In this document: one piece after another, positions 5,436 through 6,035 of the stretch
Position numbering within the stretch: position 1 is the first letter of the stretch
Layout: each line of letters opens with the position of its first letter
From: JAFRXK01 sp045603305
Lineage (GTDB): Bacteria > Bacillota > Clostridia > Lachnospirales > Lachnospiraceae
DNA length: 6,035 nucleotides
Direction of reading: 5' to 3'
Assembly (NCBI GenBank): GCA_045603305.1
Contig: JAZULV010000058.1
Coordinates: 1 to 6,035, forward strand
The notes under the pieces: model-generated
The model's database searches: none
What the model was told of the DNA's origin: nothing
What the model saw: the letters and a program-made list of their open reading frames with translations, nothing else
Position numbers and translations under genes: made by a program

Positions 5436-6035
5436 ATGCTTATTTATACGCTGCAAAGTATACCAGATTTGACCTTAAGTAAATATCAGGTATTTGCTGA
5501 TTCAGGAATAGAAGGAATGCTTGAAGCACAGACGCAATTTATAAGACAGCTATATAGGGTTGCGCTTATAGGGAAAGTAAGTATTCATTTTGTTTTTGAC
5601 TATAAACCATCACGTGTAGAGGGAAAGAAACTTAGAATTAGTCTAGTGATTGCAGGAAATGATGATGATAGTGATTATTACAACAAATTGAGAAAGATAG
5701 TTAATTCGTCAGGTGTTTCAAAGTATTTTGGCTTTTCAGAGTCTTCAAATATATCGTCGACAATATATTCTCACATGTCTATGATGAGAAAAAAAGAGAG
5801 AATACTACAAACTGTTATTGATAATGATGAGCAGTATTTCTATGTTGTCCCTAATTGGGAAATGAAAGAAGATGCTCGTCTTTATAGTATGATAAAAATG
5901 ATGCAGTCCTTTGACGAACCATGCTGTTACAGAGTCGATTTATATGCGAAAGAAAATATCGAAGAAGAGATACATAAATCATTTGAAAAGCCGCTATCTT
6001 TTTTAAGAAATATAACTAATAAAGATAAAGGAATT
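5436..6035 (+). CDS. unrecognised protein, N-terminal 200 residues (3' truncated by window)
   Basis: An open frame runs from ATG 5436 to the window end without a stop, with a strong ribosome binding site. I do not recognise it. It begins MLIYTLQSIPDL; residues ~28-75 alternate a predicted helix (GMLEAQTQFIRQLYRVALI) with beta strands (VSIHFVFDYKP, KLRISLVIAG). An acidic run NDDDSDYY follows, then a polar helical stretch, then strands QYFYVVPNW (from about residue 130) and a helix-strand DARLYSMIKMMQSFDEP / CCYRVDLY. No signal peptide or membrane helix is seen. The mixed alpha/beta start without a catalytic motif could be the leading domain of a larger protein. A HerA/VirB4-type ATPase N-terminal domain is one possibility, but no Walker motif is within the window, so that is only a guess. 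It is divergent from the decayed regulator/hydrolase pair and shares its palindromic control region. Confidence 0.82.
   Translation, partial: MLIYTLQSIPDLTLSKYQVFADSGIEGMLEAQTQFIRQLYRVALIGKVSIHFVFDYKPSRVEGKKLRISLVIAGNDDDSDYYNKLRKIVNSSGVSKYFGFSESSNISSTIYSHMSMMRKKERILQTVIDNDEQYFYVVPNWEMKEDARLYSMIKMMQSFDEPCCYRVDLYAKENIEEEIHKSFEKPLSFLRNITNKDKGI

Overview
The window looks like a chromosomal segment of a low-GC Gram-positive anaerobe. The clostridial, possibly Lachnospiraceae, assignment is an inference from the guaB-type protein sequence, AT-rich intergenic DNA, strong Shine-Dalgarno sites and near-consensus sigma-A promoters. No rRNA, tRNA, CRISPR array, IS element or intact mobility gene was seen.

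Left half (1-4155) reads entirely on the plus strand. It starts inside a tetratricopeptide-repeat (TPR) protein whose 46-residue repeats are almost identical at DNA level (1-650). Next is guaB, IMP dehydrogenase (860-2314), with its own extended -10 promoter and a terminator hairpin. Then comes a SpoU/TrmH-type RNA 2'-O-methyltransferase (2468-3295) behind a perfect TTGACA-N17-TATAAT promoter. Last is a multi-pass membrane protein of uncertain function that faintly resembles degenerate CPBP intramembrane proteases (3454-4155). Each of guaB, the methyltransferase and the membrane protein seems to be its own transcription unit.

Right half (4205-6035) is different. A 12-bp hairpin terminator separates the membrane gene from two convergent, minus-strand, decayed genes. 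One is an alpha/beta hydrolase of the prolyl-aminopeptidase type, broken by a single-base frameshift but with Ser, Asp and His triad positions all still present. Upstream of it, joined by a 4-base ATGA overlap, is a small XRE-like helix-turn-helix regulator broken by several small indels. The reading-frame track shows no single open frame for either.

The control region of the regulator (about 5254-5435) is very AT-rich and holds a 28-bp near-perfect palindrome centred near 5322, overlapping a possible plus-strand promoter. Divergently, a gene with a strong ribosome binding site starts at 5436 and runs open off the right edge (at least 200 residues). I do not recognise it. Its position beside a dead regulator/hydrolase pair suggests the edge of an accessory island, and it is the best candidate here for something undescribed, but the window cuts it too early to assign a function.
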